A stretch of 18,062 nucleotides of DNA from Campylobacteraceae bacterium (GCA_031276365.1 JAISNG010000070.1:1-18062), one strand, 5' to 3'; shown: positions 1-7,600, counted from the first letter of the stretch. Numbers and translations are program-made. The notes: generated by a model from the letters alone, not told the origin.

Positions 1-693
1 TCCAAACAGTTAGAAAAATTAAACGAGCAAAGTAAAAAAACCGAAGATATAGAAAAACAAAAAGCGGCATTAAGTCAAAATCTCCAGCAAACAGAGAAGT
101 TAGCAAAAGAGAGAGCTGAGCAGTTAGAACAACTCAAAAAGCAGTTGGAAGAGACCAAAAGACAAACGCTGGAAAAAGAAAAGCAAGCTAAAGAGTTAGA
201 AGCAAAAAACAAAGAGCTTCAAGCAAAAGAGCAAAATGCTCTCGCAAACGGTGAGCTTGAGCAAGAAAACGAGCTTTTGCTTTCACAGCTTCATCAAGTT
301 CAAGAGGAGCTGGAAAAATACTACCTTGAAAATCAAGAGTTAAAAAAAAACTCTAAATTGGCGGACGCACCAGCCAAACCCAAACTCTACGGAGCAAAAG
401 AGAGAGTAAAAAACACTCTCCAATACCGCATCGGCAACACGATGATAGAGCATTGGCGAAGCGGTAAACTGACACTTTTATCCGCCGTCAAAAAAGTACA
501 AAAAGAGTATGAAAGCAGACCAAAGACACAACTTCCGCCGCTTGAGGATTACGCAGACGCCGAAGAGGGTTACAAAGCCCAAAAACACCTCTCATACAGA
601 CTTGGCGTAACGTGGCTTAATCATAAAAATATTTTGACTCTGCCAAAGGCTATTTTGCAAGATGTGAGAGAGTTTAGGGAATATAGAGGATAA
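1..693 (+). CDS. Coiled-coil protein with a C-terminal helical motif of glycan clusters (5' end outside window)
   Basis: The frame is open from the first base, so the start lies upstream; 230 residues are visible, ending at TAA 691-693. Roughly the first 120 visible residues are almost purely Lys/Glu/Gln/Leu in heptad-like spacing, a long coiled coil. The last 100 or so form a different basic helical region (YGAKERVKNTLQYRIGN..., then LSYRLGVTWLNH...). I recall this kind of Y-G-A-x-x-R-V-K-N-x-L-x-Y-x-x-G motif, often repeated, at the C-termini of glycosyltransferases and capsule proteins in Campylobacterota; that is from memory, not a search. It appears here as two half-copies. There is no enzyme domain in the visible part. 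The next gene starts three bases after the stop, so they are co-transcribed. A run of nine A near 342-350 could slip. A role as scaffold or chain-length component of glycan assembly is inference. Confidence 0.75.
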   Translation, partial: SKQLEKLNEQSKKTEDIEKQKAALSQNLQQTEKLAKERAEQLEQLKKQLEETKRQTLEKEKQAKELEAKNKELQAKEQNALANGELEQENELLLSQLHQVQEELEKYYLENQELKKNSKLADAPAKPKLYGAKERVKNTLQYRIGNTMIEHWRSGKLTLLSAVKKVQKEYESRPKTQLPPLEDYADAEEGYKAQKHLSYRLGVTWLNHKNILTLPKAILQDVREFREYRG

Positions 694-696
694 AAA

Positions 697-2766
697 TTGA
701 ACTTAAAACTTGGCAATGAATACAGCAAACAAGGGTTATACGATAGAGCTATTAAAGAATATAGAAAAATTGATAAATTAAATCCACTATATAAACAAGC
801 AGAATTCAATATACGATTGATAGAAAAAACAAAACATTATAGTATTGGACTGCCACAAGACACAATTGATACAAAAGCAACAATACCAATATCAAATATA
901 GATAGTGATATTGACAAAAGTAAAATATTTGACTTTTTTAAATCCAAGTTGAGTGATATTTGCCCACTACTCACTATTGTGATACCATGTTTTAATGCGA
1001 GCAACTTTATAGAAAATACATTAAAAAACATTATTCTTGCTAAATCGATTCCATTGGAAATAATAGTCGTTGATGATGGCTCAACAGATAATACTCTGGA
1101 AATTTTGCAAAAATTTTCTAAAAAGTACTCAAACATTAAAGTTTTATCTCAAACAAATAGTGGTGCTGGAATCGCTAGAAATAAAGCAATAAAACAATGC
1201 AAAGGGCTATATACTTTTTTCTTAGATGCTGATGACGAGATAGATATTGCAGAACTTTCAAAGGCTATATTTTACGCTATGACGCACGGGTTGGATTTAG
1301 TGTTTTTACCATATCAAATTTTATATGTTGAGAAATCTAAAATAGACAGTATGTACCCAAATGATTGTGAAATTTTTAAAACCTCTCATAGCAAAACTTC
1401 TCAGGCTTTATTGCAGAATTCTGCAATGAATCTTACGGGATTCCCTTGGAATAGATTGATTTTAACAGAGCTTTTAAATAGGCATCAAATTAAATTTGGC
1501 GACACAGTGGTGCATAATGATATTTTATTTCATTGGCATAGTATATGCTCTTCCGAGCGATTAGGTTTTTGGTATGAAGTTGTATGCACTCATAAAAAAT
1601 TTCAATCGGGAACATTGTCGTCTCTCAAAGATCATAATCGTTTGTCTGTATTTGATGCTATATTGCAAATATATGAAAAATTAAAAAATAATGTAATATT
1701 TCAACAAAACATAGATATGTATAATGATATTTCTGAAAAAATTATTCAATGGGATAGAAAAATTCTTTTACCTGAAATTATTGAAGAATTTGATTTGCGA
1801 CACAAGAGCTACTTAGATAAAAAAAGCATGGAAAGCAATATAAAATATATTCAGCATAATAATGTGCAAAATAAAAATAAATTGGTTTCAGTCGTTACGG
1901 TTACCAGAAATATATTGGGTGAAGATAATATTAGTCGCAATCAAAATTTAAAATATTTTCAAAAAATGTTAAATTCTGTCATGCAACAATCATATGGACG
2001 CGATAATATAGAACATATAGTGATAGATGGAGCATCTACCGACGGAACAAAAGAGCTACTGGATTCTTATTTCAAGAGAGGAATTATTGATAAATTTATA
2101 TCCGAGCCTGATAGCGGCATATACAATGCCATGAATAAAGGCGTAAAACATGCTATCGGTCAATATATTATTTTTTTAAATGCTCAAGATTATTTGGCTC
2201 ACAATGCTATTGTATCACTGATAAGCCATATGAGAAAAACAGAATCATCATATTGTTTTGGCAATTCTATTACAGTTGATAACAATGATTTTCCAATAGG
2301 CAAGCACGACGGCGATATGAATAGAGTATTTTTTGGAATGCCTTACTGTCATCAAGCACTTATTTGCAATGCCGATATTTTTAAACAAGTTGCGTTTCCG
2401 GAAAATCTTAAAATAACAACATGGGGTTTTGCTTTGGCTTTATATTTGTCTGGTTTGAAATACTCCTATGTGCCTGATACAATAGCATTTTTTAGAAGTG
2501 GTGGTCTTTCTACATCTGAAAAAACCCGTCAAACATACTATGGAGAACTTAAACATTTAAGAATGTATATCGCATCTAAAATATTAAATATTTCTTATGA
2601 ACTTTATGTTGATATGCGTTCTATGTCACAAGATTTACAATCTATTCCTTTTAGAAAAATTCAGTCTGCAATAGAAAAAATATCTGCTTTAAAAAAAACA
2701 AATAAAATAAGTGTAGATTTTTTAGCAAAATTTATATGTTTGTTTTATATGAAGCATATTGACTAA
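697..2766 (+). CDS. Two-domain GT2 glycosyltransferase with N-terminal TPR-like helices
   Basis: This 689-residue protein starts with TTG, preceded by AGAGGA six bases upstream. Residues 1-45 resemble a TPR unit (LGNEYSKQGLYDRAIKEYRK...NP). Residues 91-310 are a GT-A domain of family 2, with IVIPCFNAS, VVDDGSTDNT (124-133) and the metal/sugar-nucleotide motif DADD (177-180). Residues 396-610 are a second GT2-like domain with VVTVTRN, VIDGASTDGT (442-451), SGIYNAMNKG (473-482) and LNAQD (494-498), the pattern of the WcaE-like branch. Such bifunctional enzymes normally add two successive sugars to a lipid-linked surface glycan from nucleotide-sugar donors on the cytoplasmic side. No membrane segment is evident. 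The sugars cannot be told from sequence. Domain assignment is confident; pathway assignment comes from the neighbours. Confidence 0.88.
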   Translation: MNLKLGNEYSKQGLYDRAIKEYRKIDKLNPLYKQAEFNIRLIEKTKHYSIGLPQDTIDTKATIPISNIDSDIDKSKIFDFFKSKLSDICPLLTIVIPCFNASNFIENTLKNIILAKSIPLEIIVVDDGSTDNTLEILQKFSKKYSNIKVLSQTNSGAGIARNKAIKQCKGLYTFFLDADDEIDIAELSKAIFYAMTHGLDLVFLPYQILYVEKSKIDSMYPNDCEIFKTSHSKTSQALLQNSAMNLTGFPWNRLILTELLNRHQIKFGDTVVHNDILFHWHSICSSERLGFWYEVVCTHKKFQSGTLSSLKDHNRLSVFDAILQIYEKLKNNVIFQQNIDMYNDISEKIIQWDRKILLPEIIEEFDLRHKSYLDKKSMESNIKYIQHNNVQNKNKLVSVVTVTRNILGEDNISRNQNLKYFQKMLNSVMQQSYGRDNIEHIVIDGASTDGTKELLDSYFKRGIIDKFISEPDSGIYNAMNKGVKHAIGQYIIFLNAQDYLAHNAIVSLISHMRKTESSYCFGNSITVDNNDFPIGKHDGDMNRVFFGMPYCHQALICNADIFKQVAFPENLKITTWGFALALYLSGLKYSYVPDTIAFFRSGGLSTSEKTRQTYYGELKHLRMYIASKILNISYELYVDMRSMSQDLQSIPFRKIQSAIEKISALKKTNKISVDFLAKFICLFYMKHID

Positions 2767-2782
2767 TTTTTAGAGGTTTTTT

Positions 2783-3980
2783 ATGGATATTTTTCGTTTT
2801 ACAAAAGATTTGTGTGATAAAGAGCTTCTTGTTGATGTAGCGCCACTTGGCAAAGCTGCTCAAAGCTCACTATCCAAATGGTCAAAACCTGATGATGCTC
2901 AAAGAGCAGTCATTGATTTTGAGGGGGGGGGGGGTAAACTTTGCCTTTCACACGAATAAAGAACAAAACCCATGGTGGGAACTTACTCTCGACAAGCCAA
3001 GATATATTAGATACATCATCTTGCACAATAGAAAAGATACATGCAAAGAAAGAGCTAGAAAACTGAAAACAGAGGTTTTTTATAACAATGAATATCATGT
3101 GATATATGAAGGGGATTTGCTCTTTGATGCAGAACCAAGCGGAGTGCCTCTGATACTGCCGTACAAATATTCTGAAAAAATAGAAAAAATTAAAATAACA
3201 CTGCAAAATGAGGAATCACTTCACTTGTCACACGTTAATGTTTTATCTATTGATAATTCAAAGAAGTATTTATGCGCTTTTGCTGACAGCGGATTGCCAC
3301 ATGTAATATCGCGTTTTAAGTTACAAGCTGACCAAATGAAATCATACAATAAAGTATTTTTTTATACAGAAGAAGAGTTAAATAGCGATTTTAGAACATA
3401 TTTTAGCGACAAATTAAAAGTTAATCGTGGATTTGGGTATTGGGTATGGAAACCGCAAATAATATTACAGACATTAGAACAGCTAAATGAAGGAGAGATA
3501 TTGCAATATATTGATGCTGGAAGCCATTTAAATCCACTTGGTTTTCAAACATTGCATGACTACTTTACGCTAACCAATAATTCTGATATCGGCATAGTAG
3601 CGTTTAAAGGCATGGGTATTCATGTTGAAAAAAAATATACAAAAGGCGATTTGTTTGACTATTTTAATGTTAGATACAGAGATGATGTATATGACACGAA
3701 TCAAGTGAGTGCTGGCACTTTTTTTATAAGAAAATGCAAAAAAAGTATAAATATTATTGAAAATTGGCTAAAAGTATATTATAATGACTTTTCATTAGTT
3801 GATGATACGCCTTCAAAATCACCAAATTTTAATGGTTTTTATGAAGGAAGACATGACCAAAGCGTTTTTTCGTTACTATCAAAAATAAATGGTGTTGATA
3901 TCATTGGAGCTATTGGTTCAAGCGAGGAACAGCCATTTCTCTTTTTAAGAGATAGAAATAGAGTAGAACAAAAAGGGTAA
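2783..3980 (+). CDS. Discoidin-like plus glycosyltransferase-like protein, phase-variable through poly-G; frame broken (OFF) in this sequence
   Basis: ATG 2783 has AGAGG six bases upstream and follows the GT2 gene by 16 bases. The frame reads 47 sensible residues, enters 12 G at 2923-2934, and stops at TAA 2957-2959, giving 58 residues. The continuation lies in the next frame and runs to TAA 3978-3980. Removing one G (or adding two) fuses them into 398 residues, with the junction reading FEGGGVNFAFHT; the nearby paralogue at 4784 reads straight across the same point. Residues about 30-155 of the fused protein look like a discoidin/F5-8C-type carbohydrate-binding fold (NPWWELTLDK, YIILHNR). 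Residues about 162-398 resemble a glycosyltransferase-like family with GFGYWVWKP (217-225), YIDAGS (242-247, DxD-like) and RHDQSVFSLL (356-365). The in-frame TTG at 2847 lacks a ribosome site and reads the N-terminus out of frame, so I reject it as start. The exact function is unknown; a surface-glycan enzyme is inferred. Confidence 0.8.
2923..2934 (+). repeat. Poly-G tract, 12 G, intragenic
   Basis: Twelve consecutive G sit at codon 47-51 of the discoidin-like gene in an otherwise AT-rich region. Eleven (or 8 or 14) G would keep the gene in frame; 12 breaks it. Long G runs like this mediate slipped-strand phase variation of surface-structure genes in Campylobacter and Helicobacter. Miscalled length by the sequencing platform is the main alternative. 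Confidence 0.92.
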
Positions 3981-3983
3981 GAT

Positions 3984-4769
3984 TTGAAAACAGTTGTTAC
4001 GTTGGGAAATTGTCAAGCTCAAAGATTGGGGGCTTACATGGAAGAGATAGATAGTAGTATTAAAAATATTTTCTTATCAGCATCCAATGCAGTAGCTCCT
4101 ATTCCTTCTAACGACGAAGTAAGACAGGCAATAAATTCTGCAGATTTGATAATATTTCAGCCGTTAGGACATAAAAATAATCATTTATCGGCAGAGAGCG
4201 TGTATTCTATGGCAGCAGATGCTGGGGGGAGACCATTAATTAGTTTTGCATATTTTTATAATGCTGCCTATGCAGAATTGATTTATTCAAACTAAAAAAA
4301 TTCATGTATTGGCGAGGAGTATATTATTGAGTTGCTTGAAAAAAATTATTCTCCCGAACAAATTAAAGAAGATTATTTGAATGGAAAAATAGATTTTAAT
4401 GTTGCAAGACGATTTGAAGAGTCTTTGCAAGAAATGGAACGAAGAGAAGCAACCTATGATTTAAAACTTGGTGGATTTGTGAGAGAAAACTATCAAAATA
4501 TAAAACTTTTTGCAACCAATAACCATCCGCATAAGATTGTTTTTGAGCAATATTTGAAGCAACTTGAGCGTCTTGGTTTTTTAAAACCAAAAAAATCTTA
4601 TGATGTTATAAGTGAGTCAAATCTTTCAGTAGTGCCTGCTCCAATTACTCCAATGTGCAAAGAAGCATTGGGATATAAATTTGCATATGATGATAATTGG
4701 CAAAAAATAGGTATAAAACTTGTAGATATAATCATATCAAACTTTATAAAAAACAAAAATATTCATTAA
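3984..4769 (+). pseudogene. WcbI-like polysaccharide biosynthesis protein interrupted by an in-frame TAA
   Basis: The first part (TTG 3984, 103 residues) opens with TVVTLGNCQAQRL, the GNCQ motif (8-11) of the WcbI family of capsule-biosynthesis proteins (putative acyl/acetyl-transfer role). It ends at TAA 4293-4295. The same frame then runs on without a shift from codon 4296 to TAA 4769, reading NSCIGEEYIIELLEK, ARRFEESLQEMERREATYD and LFATNNHPH, which fits the usual C-terminal half (R-x-x-E...R-E...x-N-H-P) of such proteins. Joined, the length is 261 codons, near the family's usual size. Because both halves share one frame, a single substitution to TAA is the simplest explanation. Alternatives are a base-call error, programmed readthrough, or two separately translated parts (TTG 4332 could restart, but it has no convincing ribosome site). 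The start follows the previous stop by three bases, so it belongs to the glycan operon. Confidence 0.72.
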
Positions 4770-4783
4770 GAATAAATACAAAA

Positions 4784-5094
4784 ATGACCCAGTCTATAGC
4801 AGATTTCACTAAAACCGTTGTGAAACCGAAAACCTGATAAACATAGTTCCTTTAGGCAACGCAACTCAAAGCTCATTATCTCAATAGTCAAAGCCAAATA
4901 ATGCTCAAAGAGCAGTCATGGATATTGGGGAAGCAAATTTTGCCTTTCACACAGACAAAGAGCAAAATCTATGGTGGGAACTTACTCTTGATAAATCAAG
5001 ATTTGTAGAATACATTATCTTGCATAATAGAAGTTTTGATATATACGGTCTCAGTCTTGAAAGCAAATTTTTTATATTTGTTATAATGTTTCAC
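4784..5094 (+). pseudogene. Truncated paralogue of the discoidin-like N-terminus
   Basis: From ATG 4784 the sequence reads MTQSIADFTKTVVKP, then needs one frameshift near 4833-4838. The next frame reads IVPLGNATQSSLSQ, a TAG where the intact paralogue has Trp, SKPNNAQRAV, then NFAFHTDKEQNLWWELTLDK and YIILHNR. This matches residues about 18-80 of the gene at 2783, and the DNA between 4880 and 5035 is visibly similar to 2865-3030. After about 5035 the match fades and the glycosyltransferase-like part is absent. At the position of the poly-G tract this copy has only GGGG in frame. It is dead as a gene. It could serve as a recombination partner for the intact copy, but that is speculation. Confidence 0.8.
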
Positions 5095-5128
5095 TTGACA
5101 ATATGTAGTTTCTAATCTACAATATTGT
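5095..5128 (+). promoter_or_regulatory. Sigma-70 promoter with overlapping dyad operator for the toxin-antitoxin pair
   Basis: TTGACA at 5095-5100, a 17-base spacer, and TACAAT at 5118-5123 give a near-consensus promoter. An inverted repeat, ACAATATGTAG (5098-5108) against CTACAATATTGT (5117-5128) with one unpaired base and an 8-base loop, covers the spacer and the -10 box. Toxin-antitoxin operons are typically repressed by their own antitoxin at such dyads. The leader to the toxin ATG is about 75 bases. The role is inferred from position and structure. Confidence 0.62.
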
Positions 5129-5206
5129 GTTGTATTGAAATACTACATAAACGCAGGTGTGCGGGAATACGTAGATATGTTGAACCAAAACAAGTGGAGG
5201 ATTTAA

Positions 5207-5557
5207 ATGTACGAGATTAACAAAACAAACCTATTTTTGAAATGGTATAACAATTTAAAAGATAAAAAACTGCAATTAACAATAACACGCGGAATTGAAC
5301 GTATAAAAATAGATGGATATTTCGGTAAAACATATCCCATAAAAGGGCTTAATGATATCAGCGAGATAAAGATAGAGATGGGTGCTGGTATCGGATGTAT
5401 TTTAATGTTTATATTCAAAATAATGAGGTTTGGTTTTTAACAGAGAGGAGATAAATCAACTCAACAAAAAGATATAGAAATAGCAAAACTTTTGTTGAAA
5501 GAAGTCAAAAAAGAAAGAGGGAGAGATAATGGAAAAGATTACAATTACGGCAGATGA
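5207..5557 (+). pseudogene. HigB/RelE-type toxin (addiction-module killer family), frameshifted
   Basis: ATG 5207 is preceded by GGAGG at 5196-5200. The opening MYEINKTNLFLKWYNNLKDKK and the middle GIERIKIDGYFGKTYPI resemble the RelE-superfamily 'addiction module killer protein' group, whose members are about 100-115 residues. After EIKIEMGAG the expected YRMYFNVYIQNNEVWFL continues in another frame (from about 5389). The first frame then returns near 5441 and reads GDKSTQQKDIEIAKLLLKEVKKE, the conserved C-terminus, to TGA 5555-5557. One base lost near 5389 and one gained near 5440 explain this. As read, translation stops at TAA 5438-5440 after 77 residues without the conserved C-terminal core, so it should be inactive as an mRNA interferase. 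The restored gene overlaps the antitoxin start by 29 bases, the usual toxin-first arrangement. Confidence 0.75.
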
Positions 5558-5842
5558 TGCAAAATTGACACCTTTCGATACTGATATTAGCAAATATCTT
5601 ACAGATGATGAAATGATAGAGTTTTATCTCAATCAAGTTCTTGAAGATGGTAATGAGGCAGAATTTAAACGCGCTTTAGGTTATATCGCAAAAGCTAAAG
5701 GCATGAGTGCAATCTCAAAAGATGTGGGCGTAAATAGAGAGAGTCTATACAAAACGCTTGACAGTACGACCAAGTGCAGTTTGATACTATAGCTAAATTA
5801 ATTAAAAGCTTTGGATTTACTTTAAAAATAGTAAAAATATAA
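5529..5842 (+). pseudogene. HigA-like antitoxin (addiction-module antidote family), frameshifted near its C-terminus
   Basis: ATG 5529 follows AAAGAGGGAGAG. The product TPFDTDISKYLTDDEMIEFYLNQVLEDGNEAEFKRALGYIAKAKGMSAISKDVGVNRESLYKTLD matches the antidote-protein pattern, with a helix-turn-helix around residues 55-80 (AKAKGMSAISKDVGVNRESLYKTL). The family usually continues with a short tail. Here the original frame ends at TAG 5790-5792 after 87 residues, with a nonsense tail. The expected tail, QFDTIAKLIKSFGFTLKIVKI, is present one frame away, ending TAA 5840-5842, so a single indel lies near 5770-5776. The helix-turn-helix is intact, so the shortened protein might still bind the operator at 5098-5128. 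The neighbouring toxin is also broken. Confidence 0.75.
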
Positions 5843-5890
5843 GAGATAAATTTTACTTTTGGTTAAGTCCAAAAATCCACACATTTAATA

Positions 5891-5920
5891 TATAATATGA
5901 TTTTACAAAGGCAAAGTATG
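5891..5920 (+). promoter_or_regulatory. -10 box and ribosome site that decide the methyltransferase start
   Basis: TATAAT at 5891-5896 in the context TTTAATATATAAT fits a Campylobacterota sigma-70 -10 region, which often lacks a conserved -35. The ATG at 5897 lies directly against this box and would fall at or upstream of the transcript's 5' end. The ATG at 5918 has AAAGG at 5907-5911, six bases upstream. The later ATG is therefore preferred. Confidence 0.55.
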
Positions 5921-6670
5921 AGATACAATACAAATCAAGCCATATTAAAGCGCGTAGAGGAGCTTTTTGCTAAGCAGGATAAAAAACTTCAAGAGATGCA
6001 GGCAAAGATATTGTCGCAGATACAATACACAGAAAAGTTAAATTTTGCTCAAAATGAGAGTTTTTATTGGCTGGCAAAGAGGCTAAATCTCAAAAACGCA
6101 CTTCCGCCGACACGCGGCTGGCCGATGTCGCCTGATGTTTTGTTGAAACTGCACGAATACGTCATGTCCGCAAAACCAAAAAAGATAGTGGAGTTTGGAA
6201 GCGGAGTTTCTACTTTGGTTATATGCGATGCATTGCGACAAAATAGCGAGGGTTTACTCTACTCTATAGACCATTCGGAACAATTTGGCGGGCAAACATT
6301 GCAAAATATCAAGAGAGAATCGCTGGAAAATTTCGTAGATTTGCGTATTGCGCCACTTGAACCTTGGCTCAGTGAACATATCCACAGCGATACGAAATCT
6401 GTTTTTTGGTATCAAAAAGAGTGCATAGGAGATATATGCGATATTGACCTGTTGATAGTGGATGGACCTCCTGGTATGACATGTCCGTCTGCACGATATC
6501 CTGCCGTGCCTGCTCTTTATGACAGACTAAGCCCAAATGCCGAAGTTTGGCTGGATGATACAAGCAGAAGCGAAGAGAAAAAGATATGCGAAACGTGGGC
6601 TGCAAAATACAATATGAATGTCAAATACTTTCCGCTTGAAAAAGGCTTGAGTGTTTTGATAAAAAAATGA
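5918..6670 (+). CDS. Class I SAM-dependent methyltransferase (Methyltransf_24-like)
   Basis: This is a 250-residue protein from ATG 5918 (257 from the less likely ATG 5897). Residues about 8-45 form an amphipathic, probably coiled-coil helix (ILKRVEELFAKQDKKLQEMQ). LPPTRGWPMSPDVLLKLHEYV precedes the SAM-binding core. The glycine-rich loop is VEFGSGVS (91-98), followed by the acidic end of strand two, LLYSIDHSE (Asp 118), and strand four LLIVDGPPG with VDGPPG at 181-186. Rossmann-type methyltransferases with this layout occur widely in capsule, LPS and flagellin-glycan clusters, where they methylate sugars. The substrate cannot be read from sequence. It stands as a single gene with its own promoter between the decayed toxin-antitoxin pair and a repeat-rich intergenic region. 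The reading frame is intact, in contrast to its upstream neighbours. Confidence 0.85.
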   Translation: MRYNTNQAILKRVEELFAKQDKKLQEMQAKILSQIQYTEKLNFAQNESFYWLAKRLNLKNALPPTRGWPMSPDVLLKLHEYVMSAKPKKIVEFGSGVSTLVICDALRQNSEGLLYSIDHSEQFGGQTLQNIKRESLENFVDLRIAPLEPWLSEHIHSDTKSVFWYQKECIGDICDIDLLIVDGPPGMTCPSARYPAVPALYDRLSPNAEVWLDDTSRSEEKKICETWAAKYNMNVKYFPLEKGLSVLIKK

Positions 6671-6982
6671 GGATAAAAAGACTTTGCGTGAAAGACTAAA
6701 AACTATCCTTGATGAAATATAAGATAAATTCACTCTCTTCGTTGCGCTTGTGAAAACAAAAATACATCGTCTTCCGTCATTCTCGTACAGACAAATGTTC
6801 ATCCGTAATATAAGTTGTATTTTTATAACTTCGGCGGGAAATTTCAGGCTGGATATACATGTTCTTATGTTATTCCTGCGTAAAACCAAAAAATATTTTC
6901 TCACTATTCTAAAAGCGGGATATACATATTTCTCCGTCATTCCCGTACGAACAATACAATGCTAGTCGTCATCGTAAGAAAA

Positions 6983-7003
6983 GACGGAATATATTCTTCC
7001 GTC
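6983..7003. repeat. Short inverted repeat GACGGAA / TTCCGTC
   Basis: Seven-base arms (6983-6989 and 6997-7003) flank a 7-base AT-rich loop. The right arm belongs to a complement-orientation copy of the interspersed repeat (CTTCCGTCATTCCCG), so the palindrome probably arose from two head-to-head copies. There is no T-run, so a terminator role is unlikely. Confidence 0.5.
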
Positions 7004-7191
7004 ATTCCCGCAACCAAACAACAAGCGAACGTAAGTTAGCGTATATCGTGAGGGAAGGCGGGAATCCAAAAAGAAATTTTAAAAACTTAAAAGCAAAAAC
7101 TAATAAAAGCGACTAAATATTTGGCTGTTTGTTCTTTTATTGCCTTTAGCGGTTTTTTTAATTCAAATCTTTTCTTTGGATTCCAGCTTGC

Positions 7192-7208
7192 CTCGCAAAT
7201 ATTGTTTT
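7192..7208 (+). repeat. Direct repeat copy 1 (partner at 7973-7989)
   Basis: CTCGCAAATATTGTTTT occurs identically here and at 7973-7989. Similarity extends on through a shared AAAACT, and in both places a GGGAAT(G/A)ACGG core follows. This indicates duplication of a longer element that has since diverged. Confidence 0.7.
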
Positions 7209-7577
7209 TGCTGAAAACTCTTTGCTCGTTGTGGGAATGACGGAAGTAAACGACTATCCAAAGCAAATTTTAAAATTAAATATAAAAAATCATGAAAAGA
7301 TAAAATGCTTTTGTTATATTAATGCTTTATGTTTCAAGACCATTTTTTGGCTTCTCACTTTCCTCACGATGATAACTAATGTCGTATCGTTCGTACAGGT
7401 GTGATGGAAGAGGATGATTTCCGTATTATATTTGAGAATAGTGGATATTTCACTCTCTCCGTCATGCCCGTGAAAACAGGCATCCAAAACGATAAAATAT
7501 AAAATTATGAAAGAAAACAAAAGAGTAAATTCCAAAACATTAATCTTTTCATAAGTACTTTTTAAAATTCATTTTAG

Positions 7578-7597
7578 ATTCCCGCCTACGCGGGAAT
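7578..7597. repeat. Perfect ATTCCC-N8-GGGAAT palindrome (dRS3-like)
   Basis: ATTCCCGCCTACGCGGGAAT fits the ATTCCC-N8-GGGAAT pattern described for dRS3 repeats in Neisseria, where such sites can serve as phage integration targets. Here it is the best preserved copy of the local repeat family and is followed by GACGGAG and the CATATG array. Resemblance to dRS3 may be convergent, since similar palindromic repeats occur in unrelated bacteria. Confidence 0.7.
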
Positions 7598-7600
7598 GAC

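Noticed and set aside
494..693. Chromosome-segregation (SMC-like) or tropomyosin-like identity for the first protein
   Set aside because: Low-complexity coiled coils resemble these by composition only; the C-terminal motif and the glycosyltransferase neighbour fit a glycan role better.
2847..3980. Reading 2847-3980 as an ordinary intact gene with a TTG start
   Set aside because: TTG 2847 has no ribosome site, and the first 29 residues are the shifted translation of the real N-terminus, as the paralogue at 4784 and the ATG at 2783 show.
6750..6965. Small open frames in the intergenic region (also near 7222-7404 and 7874-8104)
   Set aside because: They run through the interspersed repeats, have no ribosome sites and no recognisable protein pattern.
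7102..7167. Possible terminator formed by AATAAAAG / CTTTTATT before a T-run
   Set aside because: The arms are AT-only with a 24-base loop, and the T-run is separated from the right arm, so the structure is too weak to support.
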